The notes under the pieces are model-generated. The model made no database searches, had not been told where the DNA came from, and saw only the letters and a list, made by a program, of their open reading frames with translations. Below, piece after piece: positions 1-13,700 of a DNA stretch of 64,000 nucleotides (within the stretch, counting starts at the first letter, position 1; every line of letters begins with the position of its first letter). Made by a program: the position numbers and the translations under genes. This DNA comes from Erpobdella octoculata. Its lineage: Eukaryota; Annelida; Clitellata; Hirudinida; Erpobdellidae. The stretch covers positions 6,699,980-6,763,979 of the forward strand of contig OZ022244.1 of the NCBI GenBank assembly GCA_963978895.1. Reading direction: 5' to 3'.

Positions 1-80
1 ACAAACCTGAACCAACCCATGCATACAAACCTGTACGACGAACCAACGCATGCATACAAACCTGTATGACGGACCTCGGA
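1..80. repeat. Tandem duplication of a splice-donor segment
   Basis: Two and a half copies of a roughly 31-37 bp unit containing CAAACCTGTAYGACG and GCATGCATA. On the minus strand each unit reads GTCRTACAG|GTTTGTATGCATG, so the 5' splice site that ends the SUN exon at 62 is repeated just downstream. The extra donor would add about 31 nt and shift the frame. Confidence 0.6.
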
Positions 81-3000
81 GAGTTGTTGGCGTACCAGAG
101 TGGAATGCCGAAGACGCTCAGCTGTGCCATGCCTTTCTTGTAGGTTTTTGAACACCTGGTGCTTATCACACTGCCACCTGGTGACAAAATTGACATCATA
201 AATGACTATGTTACCATAAATCATTTAGCTGAGTTATAGAAAATTTATTACGACTGAGCCTAAGAATGATAAAGATCCGTTGCCCGGGTTTTTTTTTTAA
301 ATTTGCTGAAATTAAAAATTAATTTTTTGGGTGACAAATGTCTACCATATCAAGTTTCATGCAGATCCCCTCTTTGGTTCTGGAATCATTAAAGGACAAA
401 CACCACCCATTTGTGCATTACATGTTAGATTGTAATAGTAACTCATATAAAAACAAGCTTGCATCATCATATTAGAAACAACATTAATGTTTATAATTAT
501 CGCATAAATTATATTTTCGTCACCTGCTGATTCGAGTGCAAAGTCGGCTTTCCCGGTCTTGTCTGCGTCGTACTTCCACAGTGCTTCCTTGATGGCTTGC
601 TTGATGACCTTTCCAATAACAGAATTAAAATGTCAGATTTTAACTATCATCATCACCATCATCATCATCATCATCAACATCATCATCATCACCACAACCA
701 CCGTTATCATCATCATCAACATCATATGCATTGCTATAATAATCATCATCACCATCATTACATCACCATCAACATGACCACCATTAAATATTATATCACT
801 CATTTCAGCAGAAATACAATCAAAAAGCATAGCATTCGCATCATCATCACCACCACTTTCATCATCATCATAACCACCACTTTCATCATCATCATCATCA
901 CCACTTTCATCATCATCATAACCACCACTTTCATCATCATCATCACCACCACCACCTCTGATGTGATGTACTGATCGGATGAAGACTGGACCGGCTGAGG
1001 AAGAATTTTGATTTTCTCAACGAGTTCTTCTTTTGTTTTCGAGAGAGATGCTTCGAAGCTCGTTTTCAGACTTTTTATTTCATCTGAAACTTGAAAACAT
1101 TTAAAGGAACTGTAAAATTATGCAAATGAAACACATTGAAAAACAATTAAAAGACCGATTATTACACATTAAATCCACCAATCAAGGGATGTTAAACCAC
1201 CAATCCATAAACTAACCAAACAACCAACCAGCCAGCCAACCAATCAACCAACCTAACCGACCACACTCCTCATGTCAAACAGCAGAAAGACCAACTGTAC
1301 ACCAACCAGTCGTAGAAGCACTGATTTTCTTATCAATGCTTTCGTTCAACTCCAAAGAAATTCTCTTCGATTCAACTTCAAGTCTTCTATCAAGTTCTGC
1401 CTTTCCAACGAACTTGTCTGACAACCAGGAGAGCAAGGATTCCTGCCACTTCGATTGGCCACGATCCGAGAAAAGCTAACAAATTAAAAGTTTTTTTTTT
1501 ACAGAATATTAACCCAAATGTGAAAGAATTTTATTAGCAGCATACATAGTAGTAAAGGATTCACTTGTAGAAGATTTGAATTCCACCAACTAAACCAGTA
1601 GCTGCTAGGAATTTTGGAAAGCGTTTTAAAAAGCTACCTCGATAATTATTGGGTGATGAAATGTTTCAGCAAGTGAAAAAGAACGAGGAATTATTAGAAC
1701 AGAAATCTTCTTTAAAGATCCTAGTGCCATTATAATCTCATGTAAGTAATAATATGATCAGTATAACAACCTCATGTGCATAATAATCTTATAATTTTCA
1801 ACTACACCAATAAATAATGCTCTCATCATTGTATTGTAATGGAAATTTCTAATTTTTATGTAATGGAAATTTTTACTGTGAAAACTCTCACGGAATTGCT
1901 TTACAGAAAACTTAAAATAAACTTCAAACAAGAGAAAGTGAATTTAAAAAATTAAAAATATGCTTTTAAGGCAGTTAGAAAATTTCATAGCAATGTCGTA
2001 TTGTAAAAATATTACCCCAGCAATGTCGTATTGTAAAAATATTACCCCGTAATAGTATACAAAATAATAAAATATGTTTATAGTTTCTATGACAATGAAA
2101 GTTTTTGTTGTCATTATCAATGTACTTCTTTAATTTTTTTTAATATTTTTTTCTTCTTAAATTTTATTTTTGTTTAATTAAACTATAATTTTGTTGAGGT
2201 GGATAAATTTTCTAATGATTTTCCAAACTTCAAAACGTTCGCGGACATCCCGTGGACATCCGGACAATTGAAACTTAATAAAACCACATAACAAATAAGG
2301 ATTATTCCTTATCAGCAGTGAATCCTAAGCAATATATCTCTCTAAACCAGCCTTGCAACTGACATAATTCCCCACAATTTACAGCACATAAATGATCTCC
2401 GAACCTCTTGAAAGTACAAATCGACGCTTTCATGAACCATCCTGACATCTTCCTCTCCCCACATTCTCCTCTCCGCAGGAAAACTGGTTCCCGTCGCGTC
2501 TCGTTTCGATTCCATCTGCTTCTCCACCTCGACGATGAATTTCTTCTTGAACGTCACAAGACTTTCATCCACCTTTTCCTCCAGTCGAGCGTGTTTCTCG
2601 TTCCATTCGTTCACGTTTTCCTCTTTCCAGGACTTCAGATCCATCATCTTTCTGGAACGTTTCAAATGTCTTTCATTTTAGAGAATAACATCGAAGCCAA
2701 CATATGAGACATCAACATCATCATCATCATCCACCACCATCATCAACATCATCACCACCACAATCATCATCATCATTATCATCACCATCATATACAACAA
2801 ACCAATACACTGTTCAAGTTTTTACATTAATAAGCAGTGGCATACAAAATCACTCATCCATCTTCCACTAACAACTTGTAAAAAGAACCAAATCAAACAC
2901 ACACCCGTAAAAGTCCAATTTCAACCGGTCAAACTCCAACTTCAGAGCCTGAATAAGAAATTATTTTGTAATTAAATATATAAACATCATTGATATTACT

Positions 3001-4714
3001 AATAAATAATAATGTAATCTATATATAAAAATGACTGTCTGTATGTATATATGTCCTTTATGCATTGCTACACCGTTCATCTGATCGTAATGAAATTTTC
3101 ACACAACCTCGAGAGTCAATGGGGGAGGGTTTTTGTGAAAAAAATTGAAATTGGTCGCAAAATGAGCGGAACGGGAACTGCAGAATGAGCAAGAATGAGA
3201 AAGCAAGCGGAAATGGGAAGGCGAGCGAGAGCGAAAGAGCGAGTGTGCGAAAGTGACCGGGAATGCAAGCGGAGAAGGAAACGGGAACGATAGAGAAAAA
3301 CCTCTAAAAACTCCGGGTGCTCCGCTAGTCCACAAATAAAATTAACAAATATAATGATTAATGAAACAAATTAATTTAAACAACCTCATATTTTGATTTA
3401 GTTGCTTCTTGTTCAGAACTGACCTAAAAAATAAACCATAATACTTCAAGTATTATTATTATTATTTTTATTATTTTAATCTATGATATGCCAAGCAGAG
3501 TGGTATAGTAGTGCACATTTGGGCTTTCGTGCTGTAACACTAGGTTCAATTTCACTGGCATCAAAACCTCATGTATTGTCAAGCAACTCCCTCGAGAGTT
3601 TACTTGCCGACTTTTGTTGACAAATGCTAAAGCTTACACTCATTCTTAGAGTTTATATTAGTCTGGACAAAAAGTCTGGAGAATACATCACGAAACACAA
3701 AAATCAAGAGTAAATAAATTCTATATTTACTTCTATAATTTATTAAACAAAATCCTTTTTAATTCAATAAATACTTCTACCACTTAATAAACACACACCT
3801 CTTGCTTCCAACTTCCACCAACAAATCCATCCAGACTTTCTTTAAGCTGCTTCAAGCGGACTTCATAGTCCGACATATCCGGACACGTCGCTGCTGACGG
3901 ACACACCGGAGGAGGTGACGGCTGTGAAGATGGAGCTGATGGAACTGGTACGGGGGTGATGGTCTGGTGAATTGTGTGCCCGGCATCTTCACCATCATCA
4001 GCTTTACTGCCTGCTTCTTGTAGAAATTGGGCGAGATAGATCAGCTGCCCCATTGACATCTCGTAGCCAGACTTTTAGAAGCATGAAAGTGAAATCAATT
4101 ATTTAAAATAATTTTATATTAAAATGAATAAAAAGAATAATAAAATAAAAACATCTTCAGGGCATATATTTGATTTTTACAAAGAGATTAATTTATTAAT
4201 ATTAATAGAACAACATAATTATAAAAATAAATAAATATAACGATATTAAATAAAAATAATCATTTAAATTTTTACAAATTCACTTTATCAGCAGTTTTGC
4301 AAATACCATTGAGAAAAAAGTAATAAAAAACTGCAAAGAAGAGTAAAAAAAACTAACCCATAAAAACAAAGTTTTTATTATAAATCCTTTATATACGATC
4401 CTAGATTTTTATTTTTAAGCCCAGAGCCAAATTCAAAAATTAAATTCAAATTCAAAAATATGGACCCTTTTGACGGGGGCCGTTTTGACGGGGGCCGTTT
4501 TGACGAGGGCCGTTTTGACTGAAATTTTGATAGATTCAATTGTCTCGCAGCCCAAGTCGATGTGCCAAATTTCAGCTCGATCGGATAACGGGAAGTGAGT
4601 TAATTTTGAGACTCAAAGTTTGTGACCGACAGGAAGACAGACAGACAATCGAAAATAATATAAAGGATTTAAAAATAACTAGAAAAAGAGAAATAGATGG
4701 ATGGTTGGTTGAAT

Positions 4715-4764
<50 letters not shown>

Positions 4765-7700
4765 GGGTAGATAGGTAAGTAGATAGATAGATAGATAGAT
4801 AGATAGGTTTATAGGTAGATAGATGGACAAGAAATAGAGAGAAACAGAGCAAAAGATCTAGAAAAAAAAAAGTGAAATTAAAAGTTACAAACTGCTAAAA
4901 AGATAATTTTAAATCATTTTAGCAAACATAATTTAATAAGTCATTTTAGCAGCAATTAAAAATTAAATAATATAGAAAAAATTTCCCACCTCAGCATAAC
5001 CTTTTGTTACATTCCAAGCAGATTGGCCGTAATCATAAGCATCCTCTTGCGAAGGAAGCTTCCCACATGAGTACAGGTAAGCTCCACCTGTGTTGGTTAA
5101 AAGTAAATGATGATTTAAACTCTAGGCAGGTGAACTGATTGAAAAGAGACTGGTAGTTATATGTAAATTTATTTCTAATTAAAATTTAACTCCGCCTCGC
5201 TAACTGCGAGCCAGTCCCAAGCCTGGAGAAAGGAGGAGGGAAAAGTTAAAAGGATCAAATTCTGATCCACGACAGGAAGTACTTAAGTGCTTCCTACATA
5301 CAGCCATTAGAGTCTTAAAACACCTGGTGTAAAGGACTATAAACTATCATAAAAAAAAAAAAAAAAATAAAAAAAAAAAAAATAAAAAATAAAAAAAAAA
5401 AAAAAAAAAAAAAAAAAATAAAAAAAAAAAAAAAAAATAATTAAAATTAATAATTAAATTAATTAAATAAATAAATACAAATAAATTGGAGAAAGTTTAA
5501 AAAATTGATAAAAATAAAACAGCAAAAAGCAATATAGTCTGAGAATGAGCAGACCTAAGGCCAATAATGTGAAAACAACCAGCAATGGTAAACAACATCC
5601 AGATGATCTTCTGGCTCTGTGACTCCTGAATAATCAATTTTATAACAAAATAATCAATAATTTTATAACAAAATAATCAATAATTTTACAACAAAATAAT
5701 CAATAATTTTATAACAAAATAATCAATCATTTTAAAACAAATTAATCAATCATTTTAAAACAAAATAATCAATCATTTTAAAACAAAATAATTATAATTT
5801 TATAACAAATAAAAAATAACTTTATTTTCATGACATGATTTAAACTATGGTGAAATGAAAAATTTGTAATTTAATTTATTATTGTTTTTAATTTAAAAAG
5901 AAATCCCTTAAAAATCAACGAGTCTTATTTAATCTAAATATAAACACAAGAAAAACTAAAATAATAATAATTCAAATTAAATAATTAATTACTACAAACT
6001 CAGAAAACATACAAATTGATGAGACACTGGAATAAACAATCTAAGAAAAATCTAAATTTATTTGAAAATAAAATTTTACTAAAATCAATTACAATCACAA
6101 CTATAAATATAATCATTACCATATCATCATCATCATCATCATCACCACCACCACAAGCATATCATATCCAAGTGGTAACAAAAATACCTGTTCAGCACAG
6201 CACCATCCATGCCAGCCACGGCCTTGTGGGAAAATCCAAGAACATGGGTTATGAGGTTTTTTGCTACGTAGAATACTCCACCTGGTGAGATTTATTTCCC
6301 TTTTATATTTTATATATTATAATAAATCATTTAAATTAAAATAAAACAAAAATATATCATTAAATTCATATCATAAGATTTATATATAAATGGTTCCAGC
6401 TTAAATAAACATCAATTGCAAAATCTTCAAACTCTTTCTAAACATTCTGTGGCTGTTGCAGAGTGTGCAGATCTTAGTAGTAAATTACTCAACAGTGTTG
6501 TACAAGACTGGACAAATGGGAACAAACTTATAGTTAGTTTTGCTTTTATAAACATTGGCAAATGAGTAGAGAGAAAAGATACCGAAGGTGGTCCAAAGCA
6601 AGATTGAGGAAAATCTAAAAACACTTGATAAAAGCAGATTGAAGCCTTATCAGAGATTGGCAATCCTCAAAGACCACGGGATACCCCGGTACATCTGATA
6701 CCCTGGGTACATCCATGGGCTCAAGCTATCACAAAACACTCCTCGCTTGACAGATTATTCCGGTCAAAATTGAGACGTAAGCTGAAGTTACCAAAGGACA
6801 CGGCAAATGCATTTATGCATGCGCCAGATTCAATGAGAATTAAAGAAAGTTTTTCTTCGTGGTCAGAGTCACTACAACATGGAACAAACTCCCCACTAAA
6901 ATGATTGAATATATGAATGAATTGAAAAGAATGATCGACACATACTTTGAAACAAGAGATATTATGTGTAATAATAAACTAGACTTTTGAAACTTTATAT
7001 AGATATGTTTATTTTATTATTATTTTGGATATATATAAATAGACAAGAGACTTTTAGTTTGCACTCATCATTGACTTTTTATGTTTATATTAATGTTCAT
7101 TAACATTAATAATCTCTATAAAATACATATAAGGATGCACAACTCAATAATAATTATTTACTTCAGTAAATAAATCAGTTTGAAATTAATACAAGCAACT
7201 ATTGATAACAAAATAAAACGTAAAAACTAAATAACAAGAAAGAGATAGTTAACTAATTCATTATACAGTATAATCCCACTATAATGAACTTGAAGGGGCC
7301 CAAGAATTGGATATGTTATATCCAAAGTCTGTTATATCCAGGGTATGAACAAAATCAACAAGTTGTTATAGTGAAATAAATAGCATTTATTGTACATTTA
7401 ACGTCAGTGAGGCAGTAAAAAGTGCAGTATTATGGTCTAAAATATGTCACTTTCCTCTGACTATAGGTCCACTGATTGGGATGCTTTGTGGTCTAACTTG
7501 GAAAAACCATTTATATAAAATGTCTTCATTATGTTATAACTTGATGGTCTGAACTTCTGATGGTCTGATGCAGTGGTTTTATGGTTCCACTTTTTATTTG
7601 TTTTCAAATTGTATTGACATTAGATTTACTTGGATTATATGGCCCAGAAATTTTAACTTGTGATTATATTTCATTTTCTAACAACTCACACATTTTTTTA

Positions 7701-10700
7701 CTTTCAGCGTAATTGCTTTACACTTCCGAGACATTTTAAAAAAATACAAAAGTTTTCGTGTTATATCGAGGAGACTAAACGCATTTTTGGCAAGGCAGAT
7801 TAGTAATTTCAGCAAAATCATAGATTTGATAAGTTTAATATAAGACTTGGACAAATTTTATCATTCAAGTTCATTATTTTTTTAGATCAATTAAGCTAAT
7901 TGTCTACGGATTTACTTTTTGGCACAAACCTAATGCTATAAACCCAAACTTTCCAAGATGACAAGTTTTTGAGTTTATTTTCCTAACCAGCCATCTTCCA
8001 CCCAAAGTGTAAAGTGTAAAAATTCTTGAGATGAAATAAAATACAGTCTTTCCTATGTTTAAAACACATGCTGACAGCTGACAATGCTATGCTGGCGAAT
8101 AGATGCAAGAAAGCGTCGGTAACTTATCCTCGGAATTAAGACAGCAGACGATTGACAACTTGAGTATCACTTTTTTTTATCCCCAATTCCCACTGTTGCA
8201 ATCAAGGTTTATTATACCGATCATGTTTTGTAAAAAATTAGTTAAATAATCCGTTATAGACGTGGGAAATATTGTGATTGGGACCAATATTTTAGTACGT
8301 TATAGCCGGTGTAATTTAACATGGACCAAAGTTTCAGTACGTTATATCCAATTGTATGTTATATCCAGGGTACGTTCTAGCGGGATTATACTGTAATATT
8401 ATAATTAACACACACAGCTATAGCTAACTCATTTTAATAAACCAAAATAGACAACAAAAGCATACCGATCGTTCCGATTAAAGTGTAGAAGAAATTTCTA
8501 GTGTAAAAACGCTCGTTAGACGAACCTAGTGAAAAATAAATGAAACACATCAACATGCAAAACTGAACAGAAACAAATCTCAATGCAGTTTTTGTTAGTA
8601 GAAAAACATTATTAGAACACCAACCCAAATAATGATGAATAAAACAGAAATGTTCCCAATGGGACTGGTATATGCACCAGAAATGTAAAATTAACTTATA
8701 TGCAAAATAAAGCAGAATTAAATTTTAGACAATATTTAGTTTGTATTTAGTTTTGCTATATGGTTTACATATACAGTTATGTGACTTTTGTGGTTATACA
8801 ACCTGAAATTAGGCACAAATTTCCCTATCTCTCTCATATTAATTTGTTTAGCTTATGCAACTTACTCAGCAATACAAGCAGCGACCTTATTTCTGTGACA
8901 TTATTTGCATATTCAACCCAATTACGCGGCCTTAAGATAGTTTTGATTTTAGCTCTTAGATTGTTATTTTTTTCTTCTTCAATCATTAAAATAAGTTCAA
9001 AGTTGATAAGGAGCTTGTGTAATCACTTCGATTCATTCCTGAGAAGCCACGCCCTACAACAGCTCCTTCATAATTAACAATGTCTGATAAGCAAAAAGTT
9101 ATCACTCTAAAAGTGATGAAGAAATTGACCCATAAGATTTATTGACAATCAGACTGAAATTTTATATTTTAATTTACTTTTAAAGTATGCTTGTAAACAC
9201 AATAACAGTACATTTAGTTCACAACTCCATGACAGCACCTTTAGAATTCTGTAATGTAAAGTTAATTGCTTCAAACTGTTTTTATTTTGTTTACTTTCAT
9301 TTTAAAAAAGTAGCACCGAAAACAATTTGTGGCAAAAGAGTTAATAGAAATTGGTTAAGAAATTAATGAAAGGCATTGCTTATGTTAGACACTTTGACCA
9401 TCAAACCCCATAATGGGAATCTGCATCTGTACTCATATGGGGTACAGCTGTTCTCCAGACCCCCTGCAGTCCCCCACCCTCTTTTTACCTTTTATCTACA
9501 TTTAATTAACTTCATCACGGAGTCCGTAACCAGTTAATCTTACGTAAGTTCGTGTATGATGCATAAAAAATTGATAAAGACTAAAACAAAATAAAACTTT
9601 AAAAACAAACTTTTACTTTGAAATGCACTGAAAAGGATGAAATAATTTCTTTTATATTATGCAAAAATATCTCTGAAATAGTTCGACGAAATATAAAATC
9701 ATGGGACGTTCATTTTAGGTTTCTATGACTGACCGAGTTTATGTAAAACAAATGTCATTCACTTTTATGTTTCGTCAAACTATTCAAGAGATATAATCGG
9801 ATAGCACAAAAGAAATTATTTAATTCTTTTTTGTGCATTTTGAAGTAAAAGTGTACAGTATAATCCCGCTATAACGTACTTCAAGGGACCCAAAAAATGG
9901 GTACATTATATCCTAAGTCTGTTATATCCAGGGTATGAAAAAAGTCACATGAACATGAAACATCAGGGAAGCAGTAAATTGTGCTTTATTATTGTTTAAA
10001 AACAACTTTGTGACCTAATAAAAACGTTGTAAAATAGCCCATCACTCTCTTCTGTTGTCCAAGATAAGATGCCGCTTGTTCTATGGTGGCATCCAGGTTA
10101 TTCAGCAGTACGAATAACTGTTCAGTTTTGGGCACATCGGATGACTCCAAGACTCGCTTAACTGTGTGCAGTGCTTCATTGCTTCTCTGGATGTTGGCGG
10201 AGGTGGAAAGATATCTTTTTCATTATAAGTAGAGAGTATGTTGGGCAGCTTCAGTTTACATTCAGCCTGAATTAAAGCAACCTTTGCTTCCCCACTTAAA
10301 GTGCGAAAAGTAATTTCCTGTCGTATCTTGAACCGACCGAGCCAGGCCAGCCATCGCTACACTTGAACTCAGATTGACCAAGTTTTTGAGCCAAACCCGT
10401 TGCTTTTTCTTTGAGTAGTGGTCTACTAACTGGAATGCTTTGTGATCTCGCTTAAACAAAACATTCATATAAAGTATCTTCAAGATGTTTATCGTCTGAT
10501 TTTCTTAGCACCTTCAACAATTTTATAATTCCACTTTTCTATCTGAGTCCATATTAAATTAACTGTAGATTTACTGAGACTAAATTACCTAGAAATTTCC
10601 ACTTGGGAACATGTTTAATTTTCTAACTGTACACATTGCATTTTTATTTCCAGCCTGATTGGCTATACGTTTCTAATACATGTTTAATAGACTCTCAAAA

Positions 10701-13700
10701 TGAAACAAAATACAAGTTCGCTCTTTCCTCTGTTTAAAACACATGCTGACAGCCTACAATGCTATGCTGGCTAATAGATGCAAGAAAGCATCAATAACTG
10801 AGTCTGTGAATTAGGATACCAGACGATCAATAACTTGAGTGTCACTTTGTTTTTCCCACAGTCGAACTAAACTTTAATGGTGCTGATCATGCTTTGTAAA
10901 TGGGTTAAATCTGTTATATACATGGTAAATATTGTAATTGGGACCCAAATTTTAGCATGTTATAGCCAAATGTACGTAATATCCGAATACATTATAGCCG
11001 AGGTAAAATAACATGGGAGAGAAGGGGCAAATGCACGGGACCAAAATTTCAGTACGTTATATCCAACTGTACGTTATATCCAGAGTACGTTATAGCGAGA
11101 TTATACTGTATTTTTACAAGTTTTTTTTGCGTATACTACTGACTGAAACACTCAAAATAAAATATAAACAATAATCAACAGGAATAAGAACATTCCCAAT
11201 AAAACTTAGACAACACCAAAATATTAAGACAACCCAAATGAAACTAAGACATTACAAATGGTAATAAAACATTACAAATGGTAATAAAACATTACAAATG
11301 GTAATAAAACATTACAAATGGTAATAAAACATTACAAATGGTAATAAAACATTACAAATGGTAATAAAACATTACAAATGGTAATAAAACATTACAAATG
11401 GTAATAAAACATTACAAATGGTAATAAAACATTTCCAATGATAAATAATGACACATTTTGAATGGTAAAACCACACAAAAAGTAATCAAATGTCCCCAAT
11501 GGATCTGAGACAAAACCAATGAAACTGAAAAAGTCGCGAGATTACTGAAAACTTTTAAAACAGAATTAAATTAACAGAAAAACTAACAAAACCAACCAGA
11601 GTTTGGAACTCCTGAAGTTTTGTACAAATCCTCGTTTTCTGTTCTTCTTCGTTTTGTGGATTGCGTGTAACTTGCCAATTTCTCTTTTCCGTCCCTTACA
11701 AAGAGGACTTTAAATGGGTATTTAACTGCCTTCCAAGTTGCCATGACAATCGTTACTGAAATAATCAGATGAAATAAACCGAAATTGAAAAAAATGGACC
11801 ATCCTAGGAAAGTTTTCAAGTTAATTCAAGAGTTAGATATTTCAAGACTGTCAGAGAGGATGGGAAATTGCTTCTCCAGAAACTGCTTTCAATCTGTTTT
11901 GCAACTTGATCTGATAATTTTGGCTAATTGTAACGATAGCCTGGCAGCTGAAGATTCAAATATATGACAGTTAACACACAAAAGTACAACTTCGTATTCA
12001 ACACATTAGATCAGTGTTAGGCAGTTTGTGCATGCTGTTGAGATAGGTGAAGGTCATATATTGACATATATGTATCCCGATAGTGGTTATGGTCATATAT
12101 TGACATATATGTATCTGCATAGTTGTGAAGGTCGTATATCATCATATCATATCAGTACCAGCTAGGTTATCTGAAGAACAAACTCTGAGGTTTCCAATGA
12201 TGAAGAAAATGTGTCTTCAGATCACTGTGTGGGGTTCCAACCAGTTCCCACAACAATGGAATTAGATTTTTAAGGATCGAGTGACCACCCAGTCATAATA
12301 ATACTAGAGATGCACTGATACTATCGGTATCGGCAGTATCAGCCTTTTTTTAAGGTATCGGTATGGTGAAATTTTGAAGATCATTGGCCGATACCGATAC
12401 TTTTGATGACATAGGATTCAACCGTCTTATGCAACAAGTTAAGCCTAATTATTGCCTTCCAAGCCGCAAGTACTTTTCAGATAAAGTGCTTCCTGAAATC
12501 TATAGCAAAGTGCTCAGTAAGGTTAAGACTATTATCAAAGATTCTAAAAATATAAGCTTCACCACTGATATATGGACTAATATGTTTCAAATCACTCTTT
12601 CATCAGCCTTACAGCCCACTGCATTAACGAAAAATATGGCAAAAAATTTTTAGCACTACGGGTTACACCATTCTCTGGGTCGCATAGAGCTAGCAGGATT
12701 GCAGAGGTAATTGAAAATGTAATTCATGATTTTGAAATTCCCTTGTATAAAATTCATCTTTTTGTTAGGGATAATGGTGCTTACATGGTAAAAGACATTT
12801 CAGAAACGGCATACACTGGCTTGTCATGTTTTTTGCATACTCTACAATTAGTCATTCATGATGTTCTTTTTGAACAAAGGATGATAAAGGATGTCATTGC
12901 TAATTGCAAAAAAATTGTTGGAAATTTTAGCCATTCTTCACTAGCTGGTAACAAATAAATAATTAAATATTGAAAAGTATAGGTATCGGAATCGGCCTCT
13001 CTCATAACATGAGTATCCGAATCGGCCATATTTATGGTATCGGTGCATCTCTAAATAATACATTTACAAAATAATTTCCATACTGACTATTAATTGAATT
13101 TTTATACTAAAATATATAATTAAATGTTGACATAAAACAAAGTTGAAGCAAAACTAACCAATCATACTCATTAAAAAATTTTTCTTGCTTTTAATCTTGC
13201 TTGACTCTCTGTCTGATATGTCAGTTCCTGTTAATGAAATGTTAATGTATTGTAAATGTATCCCATTTAATTGCTGCTAATGTATTTTAATGCACCACAT
13301 ATCATTGCTACTACTAACATCAAAATATTAGTATATGATGAGGCATGGTTTAATAACGGCAGAGTCTGTGTGACTTCTACGCTTTAAGTCTCGGGTTCAA
13401 TTTCCGGCTGAGGTCAACTCAATCTTACATCAACCTGTGGTAGTCAAATGAGCACAGTTTCATGACTAGAGTTATTAGGAATGAGCTTATTTTGATTTCG
13501 GAAGCAGATGGAAGTGACAGCTAAGCAGTGAAATCCTGTATACACGACCTATCTGTCCATCAACACGTTTTACTTTCACCAAATTTATAATATAGTCCTG
13601 ACTAATCATTGTCAGCTTCAACATAACAACCAACAATCATTATTATTATTCCTACTTTACCAAAAAAAAGTCTGAAAGTTCCCCTCACCACTAAGTTCTC

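Noticed and set aside
597..974. His-rich / Ile-rich ORFs
   Set aside because: Translations of CAT/CAC microsatellite within an intron.
8760..9077. 105-codon plus-strand ORF in an intron
   Set aside because: No recognisable domain and unlikely codon use; no splice context.
11251..11430. Regular repeat array resembling a CRISPR
   Set aside because: No variable spacers, and eukaryotic context.
11785..11967. 60-codon plus-strand ORF
   Set aside because: Opposite to a SUN exon boundary, no domain, AT-rich chance ORF.
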